Notes under the pieces: model-generated
Database searches by the model: none
Seen by the model: the letters and a program-made list of their open reading frames with translations, nothing else
What the model was told of the DNA's origin: nothing
Shown here: positions 16,142-24,284 of the stretch, piece after piece
Layout: each line of letters begins with the position of its first letter
Numbering within the stretch: position 1 is the stretch's first letter
Origin: Lachnospiraceae bacterium XBD2001
GTDB taxonomy: Bacteria > Bacillota > Clostridia > Lachnospirales > Lachnospiraceae
DNA: 64,000 nt
Reading direction: 5' to 3'
Assembly: GCA_900116395.1 (NCBI GenBank)
Contig: FPAN01000002.1
Coordinates: 1 to 64,000, forward strand
Made by a program: the position numbers and the translations under genes

Positions 16142-16216
16142 CGGGGTGTGGCTCAGCTTGGCTAGAGCACCTGGTTTGGGACCAGGGGGTCGCAGGTTCG
16201 AATCCTGTCACCCCGA
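16142..16216 (+). tRNA. tRNA-Pro (anticodon TGG)
   Basis: The acceptor CGGGGTG pairs with CACCCCG, the anticodon loop is TTTGGGA (TGG), and the T arm reads GGTTCGAATCC. Discriminator A, no CCA encoded. First gene of the operon. Confidence 0.97.
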
Positions 16217-16254
16217 CTTTGATAAGTAAATCATCAAAATTCTGTATATGATTT

Positions 16255-16325
16255 GCGGGTGTAGTTCAATGGTAGAACACCAGCCTTCCAAGCTGGATAC
16301 GTGGGTTCGATTCCCATCACCCGCT
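16255..16325 (+). tRNA. tRNA-Gly (anticodon TCC)
   Basis: The acceptor GCGGGTG pairs with CACCCGC, the anticodon loop is CTTCCAA (TCC). Discriminator T, no CCA encoded. Confidence 0.97.
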
Positions 16326-16339
16326 TTTATTTTTACCAT

Positions 16340-16411
<72 letters not shown>

Positions 16412-16413
<2 letters not shown>

Positions 16414-16531
16414 TCGCTATGAGCACTTAGCGAGATGGAGCGATAGCGAACATCGAGATTAGTGCGATGCATACCGGACCCTTAGCGAGAACGAGCTGTT
16501 AGCGAAGTTCGAGCTTAGTAGTCGCGGTACT
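16412..16531 (+). repeat. Tandem pair of covarying hairpin repeats inside the tRNA operon
   Basis: Two units of about 53 bases share CTTAGCGA, GAG, GCGAA, GAG and TTAGT in the same order. Between them the four-base arms differ but stay complementary: GATG/CATC (16434-16437, 16451-16454) in the first, GAAC/GTTC (16489-16492, 16507-16510) in the second. Outer stems also pair: CATCGC with GCGATG (16412-16417, 16464-16469), and TACCG-GAC with GTC-CGGTA (16472-16479, 16521-16529, one bulged base). The same element follows the 23S gene at 272-380. The changes kept in pairs mean the RNA or DNA hairpin matters, not the sequence itself. Confidence 0.75.
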
Positions 16532-16555
16532 TCTATTAAATGGTAATTATAATAT

Positions 16556-16630
16556 GGTGGGTATAGCGCAGTTGGTTAGCGCGCCAGATTGTGGCTCTGG
16601 AGGCCATGGGTTCGAATCCCATTATCCACC
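16556..16630 (+). tRNA. tRNA-His (anticodon GTG)
   Basis: The acceptor GTGGGTA pairs with TATCCAC, and the extra G at -1 (16556) faces C73, the hallmark of tRNA-His. The anticodon loop is TTGTGGC (GTG). No CCA is encoded beyond the C73. Confidence 0.97.
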
Positions 16631-16661
16631 CTTTCAATTGAATGATTTTCTGTGGCAATGT

Positions 16662-16733
16662 TGGGCTATCGCCAAGCGGTAAGGCACAGGATTTTGATTC
16701 CTGCATTCGTTGGTTCGAATCCAACTAGCCCAG
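16662..16733 (+). tRNA. tRNA-Gln (anticodon TTG)
   Basis: The acceptor TGGGCTA pairs with TAGCCCA, the anticodon loop is TTTTGAT (TTG). Discriminator G, no CCA. A small hairpin GCCGG-TTA-GCCGGC-like follows before the next tRNA. Confidence 0.96.
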
Positions 16734-16770
16734 TTTTTCAATCGCCGGTTAGCCGGCATTTTCAATATAT

Positions 16771-16843
16771 GGGATACTAGCTCAGTTGGTAGAGCACCTG
16801 ACTTTTAATCAGGTTGTCGGGGGTTCGAATCCCCCGTGTCTCA
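16771..16843 (+). tRNA. tRNA-Lys (anticodon TTT)
   Basis: The acceptor GGGATAC pairs with GTGTCTC (two G-T pairs), the anticodon loop is CTTTTAA (TTT). Discriminator A, no CCA. Last gene of the operon. Confidence 0.97.
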
Positions 16844-16852
16844 CGATTACAC

Positions 16853-16887
16853 ACCTCGTTACTAGCAATGGTAACGAGGTTTTTTTA
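16853..16887 (+). terminator. Terminator of the tRNA operon
   Basis: ACCTCGTTAC pairs with GTAACGAGGT around a short loop and is followed by a run of T. Confidence 0.92.
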
Positions 16888-16967
16888 TTGCTAGAAAAAA
16901 ATATCTGTGCTATACTCCATAACAAATAGTACAAAATTGAATTATATACAATTCAAGGAGAAAAAAG

Positions 16968-18779
16968 ATGGTATTTACGATTCTTCTGATTCTAATAACA
17001 TTGCTATACATTGCTGTATTGGAACTATCCAAGAACATTTTGCTGGGATGGTGCATTGCCATCGGAGCAGCGATTGCGTTGTATCTTGGAAGACTCCTCC
17101 TTCGCCGTAAGGGCATTTGGAACCGCAGGTATGCAGCCTTCTTCTGGGGCGCATTGCTTCTTATTTTTATCTTTAACTATATACTGACGGCTCCGCCATA
17201 TAAGAATGTTCCGGCGGTGGATAACGAGAATCCGGACGTGACAGAGGTTGTCCATGTGGCACAGGGAGATTTGACCGGTGTATACAATGAAGACCATTCT
17301 GCGAAGGTTTATGCAGGTATTCCATATGCAGCAGCTCCTGTGGGAGAGCTGCGCTTCCGGGAGCCTCAGGCACCAGAGAGCTGGGACGGTGTTCGTGCAT
17401 GTGATGAATTTGGCCCAATGGCTATGCAGGCCCGCAGCAATACCTTTTATGATAGTCTCTCACATATCTTAGGATGGCATGATTATCGCATGCAATTTGG
17501 GGATGAATATTTAGAGCCAATGAGTGAAGACTGCCTCTATTTGAATGTCTTCGCTCCGGAGGGTGATTACCAAGAACCGCTTCCGGTATTGTTCTATATT
17601 CATGGAGGAAGCCTGACCACCGGCCAGTCTTCTTATACGGAATATCGTGGTGAGGATTTGGCGAAGCGAGGCGTCATCGTGGTTAATTTTGCTTACCGAC
17701 TGAATGTCTTCGGATACTATGCGGCAGAAGATTTGCAGGCAGAGTCAGAGAACGGAACCACCGGCAATTACGGCCTCTTAGACCAGATTGCGGCGTTGCA
17801 GTGGGTGCATGACAATATTGCGTCCTTCGGAGGAGACCCGGAGCGGATTACCATTGCAGGGGAATCTGCAGGCGCTTCTTCCGTAAATGCCATCTGCGTA
17901 TCACCGCTGTCAGAAAGTCTCTTCCAATATGCCATTGCAGATTCCAGCGGAATTGTAGCAAGAAAGCCGTTCCATACCTTCCGGGACGTTACCGAGGCCA
18001 TGGAACAGGGGGATATGGTCCGCAGTGAGTTCGGCGTTGCAAGCTCCGCGGAGCTTCGGAATATTCCGGCGGAAGAGCTGGTACAGACCGCATCCGATCA
18101 GTCTGCCATGACGGTGGATGGCTATGTTATTACGGAACAACCGTATCGTACCTATGAGAAGGGCAATAACCATGAAAAAGCGTTATTAAACGGATTTAAT
18201 GCTAAGGAGGCGGATGCCTTCTTACTGGGCACGAAAGCCACCAAAGAGAATTACGTAGAGCTCTTAGCAGAGGATATCGGTGATGAGGCGGAAGCCATGG
18301 CTCGGGTGGTGCCGTGGAACTCGCCCCAGAGAGACCAGCATTTTATCGTAGACGCCATGGGTGAGGCAAAGGGAGCCTTGAATGAGGCCTATTCCGCCAT
18401 CTGGTTTAGCTACTCCCATTACGTATGGAATAACTACCTGGTAGCCCAGGGTGTACCAACCTACGAATACTATTTTACCAAGACCAATGACAGCTTATCC
18501 AACTATCACGCCGGAGAGCTGCCGTATGCATACGGGAATCTCTGGCGCCACCCGGGATTGTATGACGAAGCGGATGAGGCGCTCTCCGATACGATGCAAC
18601 AGTACTGGGTAAACTTCGTGAAGACCGGTAATCCCAATGGAGATGGACTTCCGGAATGGAAGATGCGCACGAAAGGCCAGGACAAGCTTCTGCAGCTGGA
18701 TACGACGATTCAAATGGTGGAGGATCCGAACAAGGCACTGTACCCGGTCATCGATCGTTATCAAGAAAGTATGGAATAA
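16968..18779 (+). CDS. Membrane-anchored type B carboxylesterase
   Basis: A 603-residue protein. Residues 1-75 hold three hydrophobic segments (about 3-20, 25-41, 56-73), an unusual anchor for this family. The rest is a carboxylesterase/lipase type B alpha/beta hydrolase: SEDCLYLNVF (186-195), oxyanion loop YIHGGSLTTG (210-219), nucleophile Ser300 in GESAGA, and the C-terminal histidine expected in SNYHAGELPYAYG (near 500). It would hydrolyse carboxylic esters outside the membrane; plant-derived esters are possible but not shown. AAGGAG at 16954-16959 fixes the start. It stands alone after the tRNA operon. Confidence 0.9.
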   Translation: MVFTILLILITLLYIAVLELSKNILLGWCIAIGAAIALYLGRLLLRRKGIWNRRYAAFFWGALLLIFIFNYILTAPPYKNVPAVDNENPDVTEVVHVAQGDLTGVYNEDHSAKVYAGIPYAAAPVGELRFREPQAPESWDGVRACDEFGPMAMQARSNTFYDSLSHILGWHDYRMQFGDEYLEPMSEDCLYLNVFAPEGDYQEPLPVLFYIHGGSLTTGQSSYTEYRGEDLAKRGVIVVNFAYRLNVFGYYAAEDLQAESENGTTGNYGLLDQIAALQWVHDNIASFGGDPERITIAGESAGASSVNAICVSPLSESLFQYAIADSSGIVARKPFHTFRDVTEAMEQGDMVRSEFGVASSAELRNIPAEELVQTASDQSAMTVDGYVITEQPYRTYEKGNNHEKALLNGFNAKEADAFLLGTKATKENYVELLAEDIGDEAEAMARVVPWNSPQRDQHFIVDAMGEAKGALNEAYSAIWFSYSHYVWNNYLVAQGVPTYEYYFTKTNDSLSNYHAGELPYAYGNLWRHPGLYDEADEALSDTMQQYWVNFVKTGNPNGDGLPEWKMRTKGQDKLLQLDTTIQMVEDPNKALYPVIDRYQESME

Positions 18780-18851
18780 TTGTGCAATAAATTATAAAAT
18801 AAAAACTAAATAGAGAGATAATTCAGGCATTGCACCGAATGGGAGAAACCT

Positions 18852-20837
18852 ATGTTATATTCATCCATTGGAATCGTAGCGTTAATCGTGTTATTGATTG
18901 AGAATATGGATTTTTTCGTGGGTCGAAAAGGAACGCCGGAACTGCCGTCTTGGGGAATCTACCGACGTTTCTTATTGTCTGTCCTTACGTACTATATTGC
19001 GGATATTTTATGGGGATTGATTGAAGAACGTAAGCTGATGGTGCCGTTGTATGCGGACACTTCCTTGTACTTTGCTGCGATTGCGGCAGGTGTTTTGTTC
19101 TGGACGCAATACGTGGTCACGTATTGCAACGAGGAGGAATCCCTGTTTGGCAGGACGATCATCTGGGCAGGACGGATCATTGCGTTTCTAACGTGGGGGT
19201 TGTTGCTTGTGAATCTGTTTGTGCCGGTTGTTTTCTGGGTGGATTCGGAGGGGACCTACCATACGGCCCAATTCCGGTATTGGTTGCTGGGAGCACAGAT
19301 TTTGCTATTGATTGTGCTGACGTTCTTCGGATTTCTCAAACTGGCTTGGGTGAGGGGGGACTGGAACACGGCAAGACCATATCGAATTCTTGGTCTCTTC
19401 GGACTGTTTATGACCATCTTCCTCTATGGCCAGTTACTGTTTGTGTATTTACCGTTGTACTCTTTGGCGTATTTGTTCGGAACCTGTTTACTGCGTATAT
19501 CGATCATCGAAAAAGAGAAAGAGCAATATAGCTTAGAGCTGGCAGAGGCAAATAAGGTGACGCGATTGAAGCAGTCCATTTCTTCGCTGCTGGATAACAT
19601 GCCGGCGCTGGCCTTCTATAAGGATGCCGAGACTGGGGCGTATATGGCGTGCAATCAGCTCTTTGCGGAGTATGCGAAGCGGGAGAAGCCAGAGGATGTG
19701 GTAGGGCTTACGGATGCGGACATCTTCCCTCCGGAGGTGGCAGAACACTTCGTGGAGGATGATAAAAAGGCCCTTGGCATGAATGTGCCGCATATCTTCT
19801 TTGAAGATGTAACGGACGCGGCGGGGAATCCACGCCAGTTCGAGACCGTAAAACAAAAATTCTATGACACGGAGGGTAGGCTGTGCTTGCTTGGCATGTG
19901 TTTGGATGTGACGGAAATGGAGCGGACCAAGGACGCCATGAAGATGTACGCCCGCCTGAACGCGTTGCATGGAAATATGCTCTCTGTTTATATGGTGGAT
20001 GTGGAGACGGAGCAATATACGCTGTTCACTTCCGGCGAATCGAAGGCGGAATTGGTAGTGGAAAAACACGGATCCAACTTCTTTGAAGCGGCCAGAGAGA
20101 AGAGTTACAGTATCATTCATCCGGAAGACCAGGAGTACTTTGCGGAAATGGTGACCCGGGAGAATGTCTTGTCTACCATTGATCAGGATGGCATTTTTAT
20201 GATTGACTACCGTTGGCAGGTGAACGGCAGAGCTTCTTACGTGCGTATGCAGGCGGCGATTGTAGATGAGGGACAAAATAAAATCCTGATGGTGGGAATT
20301 ATGGATATTGACAGCCAGATTCGCCGAGAGCAGCAGTTTAATAATGAGCTGCTTGCAGCCAGGAGAATGGCGAATGTGGATGCTTTAACCGGAGTAAAGA
20401 ATAAGCATTCCTATGTGGAGTGGGAGGAAAAAATCAATGCCCATATTCAAGCAACGGATCAAGAACCTTTTGCTGTGGTGGTGTGCGATATTAACGATAT
20501 GAAGTCGGTGAATGATTTGTACGGCCATATGGAAGGGGATGCCTGTATCAAGCGCGCTGCAAAGCGTATTTGTCATGTTTTCGCCCATAGTCCGGTGTTC
20601 CGCATTGGTGGGGATGAGTTTGCAGTGATTTTAACGGGCCGGGATTATCGGGATCGCTTACAGCTTATGGAACAGCTTCAGTCGGAGCAGGATACTTCCG
20701 ACAAAGCGCGGTTCGGCGACGTGATTGCAGCCGGCATTGCGGATTATCGTCCTAAGGAGCATAAGAACGTCTTGCAGGTGTTTGAACTTGCGGACCGTGC
20801 CATGTATGAACGGAAACGGGCGTTGAAAGGTCAGTAG
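18852..20837 (+). CDS. Membrane diguanylate cyclase with PAS domains
   Basis: A 661-residue signalling protein. Residues 1-220 contain about six to seven membrane segments, a linker helix follows, then a PAS domain (about 245-360; NMPALAFYKDAETGAYMACN), a second PAS-like domain (about 370-490), and a GGDEF domain (about 505-660) that makes cyclic di-GMP from two GTP. The active-site motif FRIGGDEF is intact near residue 586. The RxxD inhibitory site usually found just before it is not visible, so product inhibition may be absent. GGGAG precedes ATG 18852. It stands alone; the signal sensed is not evident. Confidence 0.9.
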   Translation: MLYSSIGIVALIVLLIENMDFFVGRKGTPELPSWGIYRRFLLSVLTYYIADILWGLIEERKLMVPLYADTSLYFAAIAAGVLFWTQYVVTYCNEEESLFGRTIIWAGRIIAFLTWGLLLVNLFVPVVFWVDSEGTYHTAQFRYWLLGAQILLLIVLTFFGFLKLAWVRGDWNTARPYRILGLFGLFMTIFLYGQLLFVYLPLYSLAYLFGTCLLRISIIEKEKEQYSLELAEANKVTRLKQSISSLLDNMPALAFYKDAETGAYMACNQLFAEYAKREKPEDVVGLTDADIFPPEVAEHFVEDDKKALGMNVPHIFFEDVTDAAGNPRQFETVKQKFYDTEGRLCLLGMCLDVTEMERTKDAMKMYARLNALHGNMLSVYMVDVETEQYTLFTSGESKAELVVEKHGSNFFEAAREKSYSIIHPEDQEYFAEMVTRENVLSTIDQDGIFMIDYRWQVNGRASYVRMQAAIVDEGQNKILMVGIMDIDSQIRREQQFNNELLAARRMANVDALTGVKNKHSYVEWEEKINAHIQATDQEPFAVVVCDINDMKSVNDLYGHMEGDACIKRAAKRICHVFAHSPVFRIGGDEFAVILTGRDYRDRLQLMEQLQSEQDTSDKARFGDVIAAGIADYRPKEHKNVLQVFELADRAMYERKRALKGQ

Positions 20838-20906
20838 AAAAATACTATAGTATAATCAATATCCGATGGCATGAAGAATGCTATAGGGGGAAACGCGGGG
20901 GAAGTT

Positions 20907-22433
20907 ATGATGCGTATATTGATTGTGGAAGATGAGATTCGAATTCGTGAGGGCATTGTGAAATTGCTTACGAAGTTAGATCCTTCCTACGAGGTTGTGG
21001 GGGAAGCAATAGACGGCGCACAGGGCCTACAGATGTGCGAGGAAACACAACCGGATTTGGTGATTACCGATATTCGTATGCCGAATATGGATGGACTTGA
21101 GATGTTATCTGCGATTTATAGCAGGAACATGAATCCCAAAGCCATTGTCCTTAGCGCGTATTCCGAGTTCGAGTATGCAAGAGGCGCAATGAAAATGGGA
21201 GTTACCGAGTATCTGTTGAAGCCTGTATCACTGATGGAGTTTTCCAGAGCCATGGAGAACGTGGCAGAGCAGATTGCTGCGGACAAGAAGAAAAAGCCGG
21301 CCCAGGTTGGAACCTTAGAACAGATTTTTTCGGATGTAATTTTCCGGCACAAGGAAGTCTCGGAAGAGACGGCGGATTATTTGGAGAATGCATATGGCAT
21401 TCGTCCGGAGGGACATTTTTTCCTCCTGTGTGCATACCTTGGAAATGCATTTGAGACGAAGCGGGAAGAGGGATTTAAGTTCTTGCGGCATGCCTTCATG
21501 GGATATGGGGAGCTGTCGTATATCCTGTTGGAATCGGCATATCACAAATCCATTGTGATGCTCATGTACCATTACAAGGATGGTCATGATATCGAGCGCT
21601 TTATCCAGTATCAGCTGTTGCAGCAGGTGGGAAGCGACCTGGTGGTGGGCTGCGAGGAGAAGCATGGATTTAAGGAACTATCCACCGGACTGGTGAACCT
21701 GTTCCCATATATGGATTGGAATATTTCCTTCGAGAAGGATATTTTGATTTCCTATCCGAAGATTACCAATGTGCAGACGGCGCTGTGCATCTATCCCATT
21801 GAGATTGAGACTGCGATGAAGTCTGCCATCTTCGAGAAGAACGAAGAAAAAATCAAGAAGGTGCTTGCAAAGTTCCACAAAGCATTTTTGGATGGAAGAA
21901 TTTATAGTCCAAGAGAAGTGAAGGAATGCTACGTAAGATTCCTCTGGACCATTTTGGAAATCGGCAAAGAAGCCGGTTGCCGGAAGGAAGGTCAGGTGCA
22001 GCGGCAGAAGCTCTTAGACCGAATTATGAATGCCAAATCCCATCAGGAACTAAACGATATCTGTGATGAGATGATATCTTCTTTTGACTTTACAGAGAAG
22101 AGTACCAACGCCAGTCACCTGATGGTACGCAAGGCCGAGAGCCTTATGAAGGAATTCTACAATACCGGTATTACCTTAGAGGAGATTGCCGGGAAGCTAA
22201 ACATTACGCCGGAGTATTTGGGTACTCAGTTCCACAAAGAAACGGGGCTTACCTACAGTGCCTACATGAAGAACTATCGCATGTCCAAGGCGAAGGAACT
22301 CTTAATCAGCACGAACCTAAAACTCTATGAAATTGCGGACCAGGTAGGGTACCAGGATCCGAAGTATTTCAGCAAGGTATTCCGGGACAATACCGGTATG
22401 TTGCCGGCGGAGTACCGGAGAACAATTAAATAA
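20907..22433 (+). CDS. YesN-type response regulator with AraC DNA-binding domain
   Basis: A 508-residue transcription regulator. The receiver domain (1-120) has the acidic pocket in VEDE and phosphoacceptor Asp55 in VITDIRMPN; the switch Lys is in LLKPVS. A long linker domain follows, and two helix-turn-helices of AraC type fill residues 405-505 (LEEIAGKLNITPEYLG and IADQVGYQDPKYFSKVF). GGGGGAAG upstream favours the ATG pair at 20907/20910 over an ATG at 20871. The partner is very probably the YesM kinase encoded at 26356. Likely targets are the 26-base boxes at 22442 and 28140, inside the same locus. Confidence 0.92.
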   Translation: MMRILIVEDEIRIREGIVKLLTKLDPSYEVVGEAIDGAQGLQMCEETQPDLVITDIRMPNMDGLEMLSAIYSRNMNPKAIVLSAYSEFEYARGAMKMGVTEYLLKPVSLMEFSRAMENVAEQIAADKKKKPAQVGTLEQIFSDVIFRHKEVSEETADYLENAYGIRPEGHFFLLCAYLGNAFETKREEGFKFLRHAFMGYGELSYILLESAYHKSIVMLMYHYKDGHDIERFIQYQLLQQVGSDLVVGCEEKHGFKELSTGLVNLFPYMDWNISFEKDILISYPKITNVQTALCIYPIEIETAMKSAIFEKNEEKIKKVLAKFHKAFLDGRIYSPREVKECYVRFLWTILEIGKEAGCRKEGQVQRQKLLDRIMNAKSHQELNDICDEMISSFDFTEKSTNASHLMVRKAESLMKEFYNTGITLEEIAGKLNITPEYLGTQFHKETGLTYSAYMKNYRMSKAKELLISTNLKLYEIADQVGYQDPKYFSKVFRDNTGMLPAEYRRTIK

Positions 22434-22441
22434 TGACCAAG

Positions 22442-22500
22442 GAAAATTCCTCTTTTTTTAGATTTGTCACATGGTTGGATTTTACAAATCTCCATACAAT
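22442..22500 (+). promoter_or_regulatory. Activator box and promoter of the permease operon
   Basis: A 26-base box (22442-22467) starting GAAAATTCCTC and ending TTTGT is followed, 28 bases after its last position, by the -10 TACAAT (22495-22500). The -35 region is poor (TGGTTG). The box matches that at 28140-28165 in 24 of 26 positions and has the same distance to its -10. This is the layout of an activator-dependent promoter; YesN is the natural candidate. Confidence 0.72.
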
Positions 22501-22533
22501 AAATGTGACACAGGAAAAAGGAGGAGTTTTTTT

Positions 22534-23433
22534 ATGAAAAAACTAAAGGAGTTCTTTCGATATGACAATGTCGGATTGTTGTTCGTCTTACCGGCATTTC
22601 TCTATATGTTGGTTTTTGTTGGATATCCAATCATCAGCAACATTGGATTGAGCTTACAGGATGTATCGGTTCGAAATCTCGCAAATGGGGACAAGCATTT
22701 TATCGGACTGGCAAATTACGTAGAGATTTTCTCTGATGACGTCTTCCGTAAGGCACTGGTGAACACCTTGATTTTTACAGTGGCATGTTTGATTTTCCAG
22801 TTCTTAATCGGATTTGCCTTGGCGTTGTTTTTCAATAAAAAATTCAAAGTTGCCAAGCCGGTTCGGGGACTTCTGATGATTCCGTGGATGATGCCGATGA
22901 CAGTTACCGCATTGATGTTCAAGTTCATGTTCTCCACAGACGTTGGAATTATCAACTACATCTTACGCTGTTTGCATTTGATTGATGCCAATATTGAGTG
23001 GCTGACAACACCGGGAACCGCAATGGCGGCTGTGGTTATCGCTAATATTTGGATCGGTATTCCGTTCAATACGATTCTTCTGTCCACAGGCCTTACCACC
23101 ATTCCACAGGAATTATACGAGAGTGCATCCGTAGATGGAGCCAATCGCAGACAGAAGCTGTTTCGGATTACCTTACCGCTGCTTCGTCCCACCATTGAAT
23201 CCATCCTGGTATTGGGATTCATCTACACCTTCAAGGTGTACGATCTGGTATACGTTATGACAGAGGGCGGCCCGGTCAATTCCACGCATCTCTTGTCCAC
23301 CTACTCCTATAAGCTGTCCTTCGATATGTTCCAGTACAGCAAGGGATCTGCGGTAGCAAACGTATTATTCATCATCCTGCTTCTGGTAGGAATGCTCTAT
23401 ATTAAGATCACAATGGAAGGGGAGAAGGAATAA
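22534..23433 (+). CDS. ABC sugar transporter permease, first subunit
   Basis: A 299-residue inner-membrane permease of the MalF/UgpA/LplB type with six membrane segments. The EAA loop that contacts the ATPase reads ELYESASVDGANRRQKLFRI (about 205-224). AAAGGAGGAG at 22517-22526 fixes the ATG at 22534; an earlier in-frame ATG at 22471 lies inside the promoter. It overlaps the next permease by one base. With that subunit and the binding protein at 28241 it makes an oligosaccharide importer. The locus has no ATPase gene, so a shared MsmX-type ATPase encoded elsewhere is expected. Confidence 0.93.
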   Translation: MKKLKEFFRYDNVGLLFVLPAFLYMLVFVGYPIISNIGLSLQDVSVRNLANGDKHFIGLANYVEIFSDDVFRKALVNTLIFTVACLIFQFLIGFALALFFNKKFKVAKPVRGLLMIPWMMPMTVTALMFKFMFSTDVGIINYILRCLHLIDANIEWLTTPGTAMAAVVIANIWIGIPFNTILLSTGLTTIPQELYESASVDGANRRQKLFRITLPLLRPTIESILVLGFIYTFKVYDLVYVMTEGGPVNSTHLLSTYSYKLSFDMFQYSKGSAVANVLFIILLLVGMLYIKITMEGEKE

Positions 23434-24281
23434 TGGAATCGGAAAAGAGACTGAGTAAAAAAGAAAATATTATCTGCAGCGTGGTGGCAATCATTGTGTT
23501 GATTCTGCTATTGTTCCCGCTGTTTTGGACCTTTATTACATCACTGAAGACGGAACAGGAAATCTTCCAGATTCCGCCGACCTGGTATCCACATGTATTG
23601 AATACCAAGTCCTATGCTGCCCAGATTGAAAACGGAGACTTCAATATGTTCGTCTCCTTCTTCAACAGTTTTGTTATTTCTATGGGAGCAATGTTGATTG
23701 CTGTTGTTCTGGCAGTGCCGGCGTCCTACGCCATTGCCCGTTACAAATTCAAAGGAAGAAAATTCATGCTGTTATTCTTCCTGGTAAGTCAGATGCTTCC
23801 GGTATCCGTACTCTTAACGCCAATGTTTATTATGTTTAAGGGTATGCATGTGTACAATACCTGGATTTCCGCAATTTTGGCTGATGCAACCATCGGAATT
23901 CCGTTCTCTGTTTTAATTCTTAAGAATTATTTTGCATCCATCCCTCCGGCTCTGGAAGAAGCGGCCTACATCGACGGTTGTACCAGATTATCCGCTTTCT
24001 TCCGGATTCTCGTTCCGGTAGCCAAGCCGGGTGTCATCGTATGTGCGGTATTCTCTTTCCTCTACGCTTGGGGCGACTTGGCTTACGGAATGACCTTCAT
24101 CCTGGACCAGAAGAAGCGTCCGATTACGGCAGGTATTTTTAACTTCATGGGACAGTATGGAACCAAGTGGAGCTATTTAACGGCATTTGCAATTGTAGCC
24201 ATTATTCCGGTGGTATTGATTTTTATCTTCATGCAGAAGCACATTATCAGTGGAATGACCAATGGTGCGGTAAAGGGTTAA
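23433..24281 (+). CDS. ABC sugar transporter permease, second subunit
   Basis: A 282-residue permease of the MalG/UgpE/YtcP type with six membrane segments. The EAA loop is ALEEAAYIDGCTRLSAFFRI (about 172-191). Its ATG overlaps the stop of the first permease (TAATGG), so the two are made in equal amounts. Three bases separate its stop from the GH31 gene. Confidence 0.93.
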   Translation: MESEKRLSKKENIICSVVAIIVLILLLFPLFWTFITSLKTEQEIFQIPPTWYPHVLNTKSYAAQIENGDFNMFVSFFNSFVISMGAMLIAVVLAVPASYAIARYKFKGRKFMLLFFLVSQMLPVSVLLTPMFIMFKGMHVYNTWISAILADATIGIPFSVLILKNYFASIPPALEEAAYIDGCTRLSAFFRILVPVAKPGVIVCAVFSFLYAWGDLAYGMTFILDQKKRPITAGIFNFMGQYGTKWSYLTAFAIVAIIPVVLIFIFMQKHIISGMTNGAVKG

Positions 24282-24284
24282 TAC

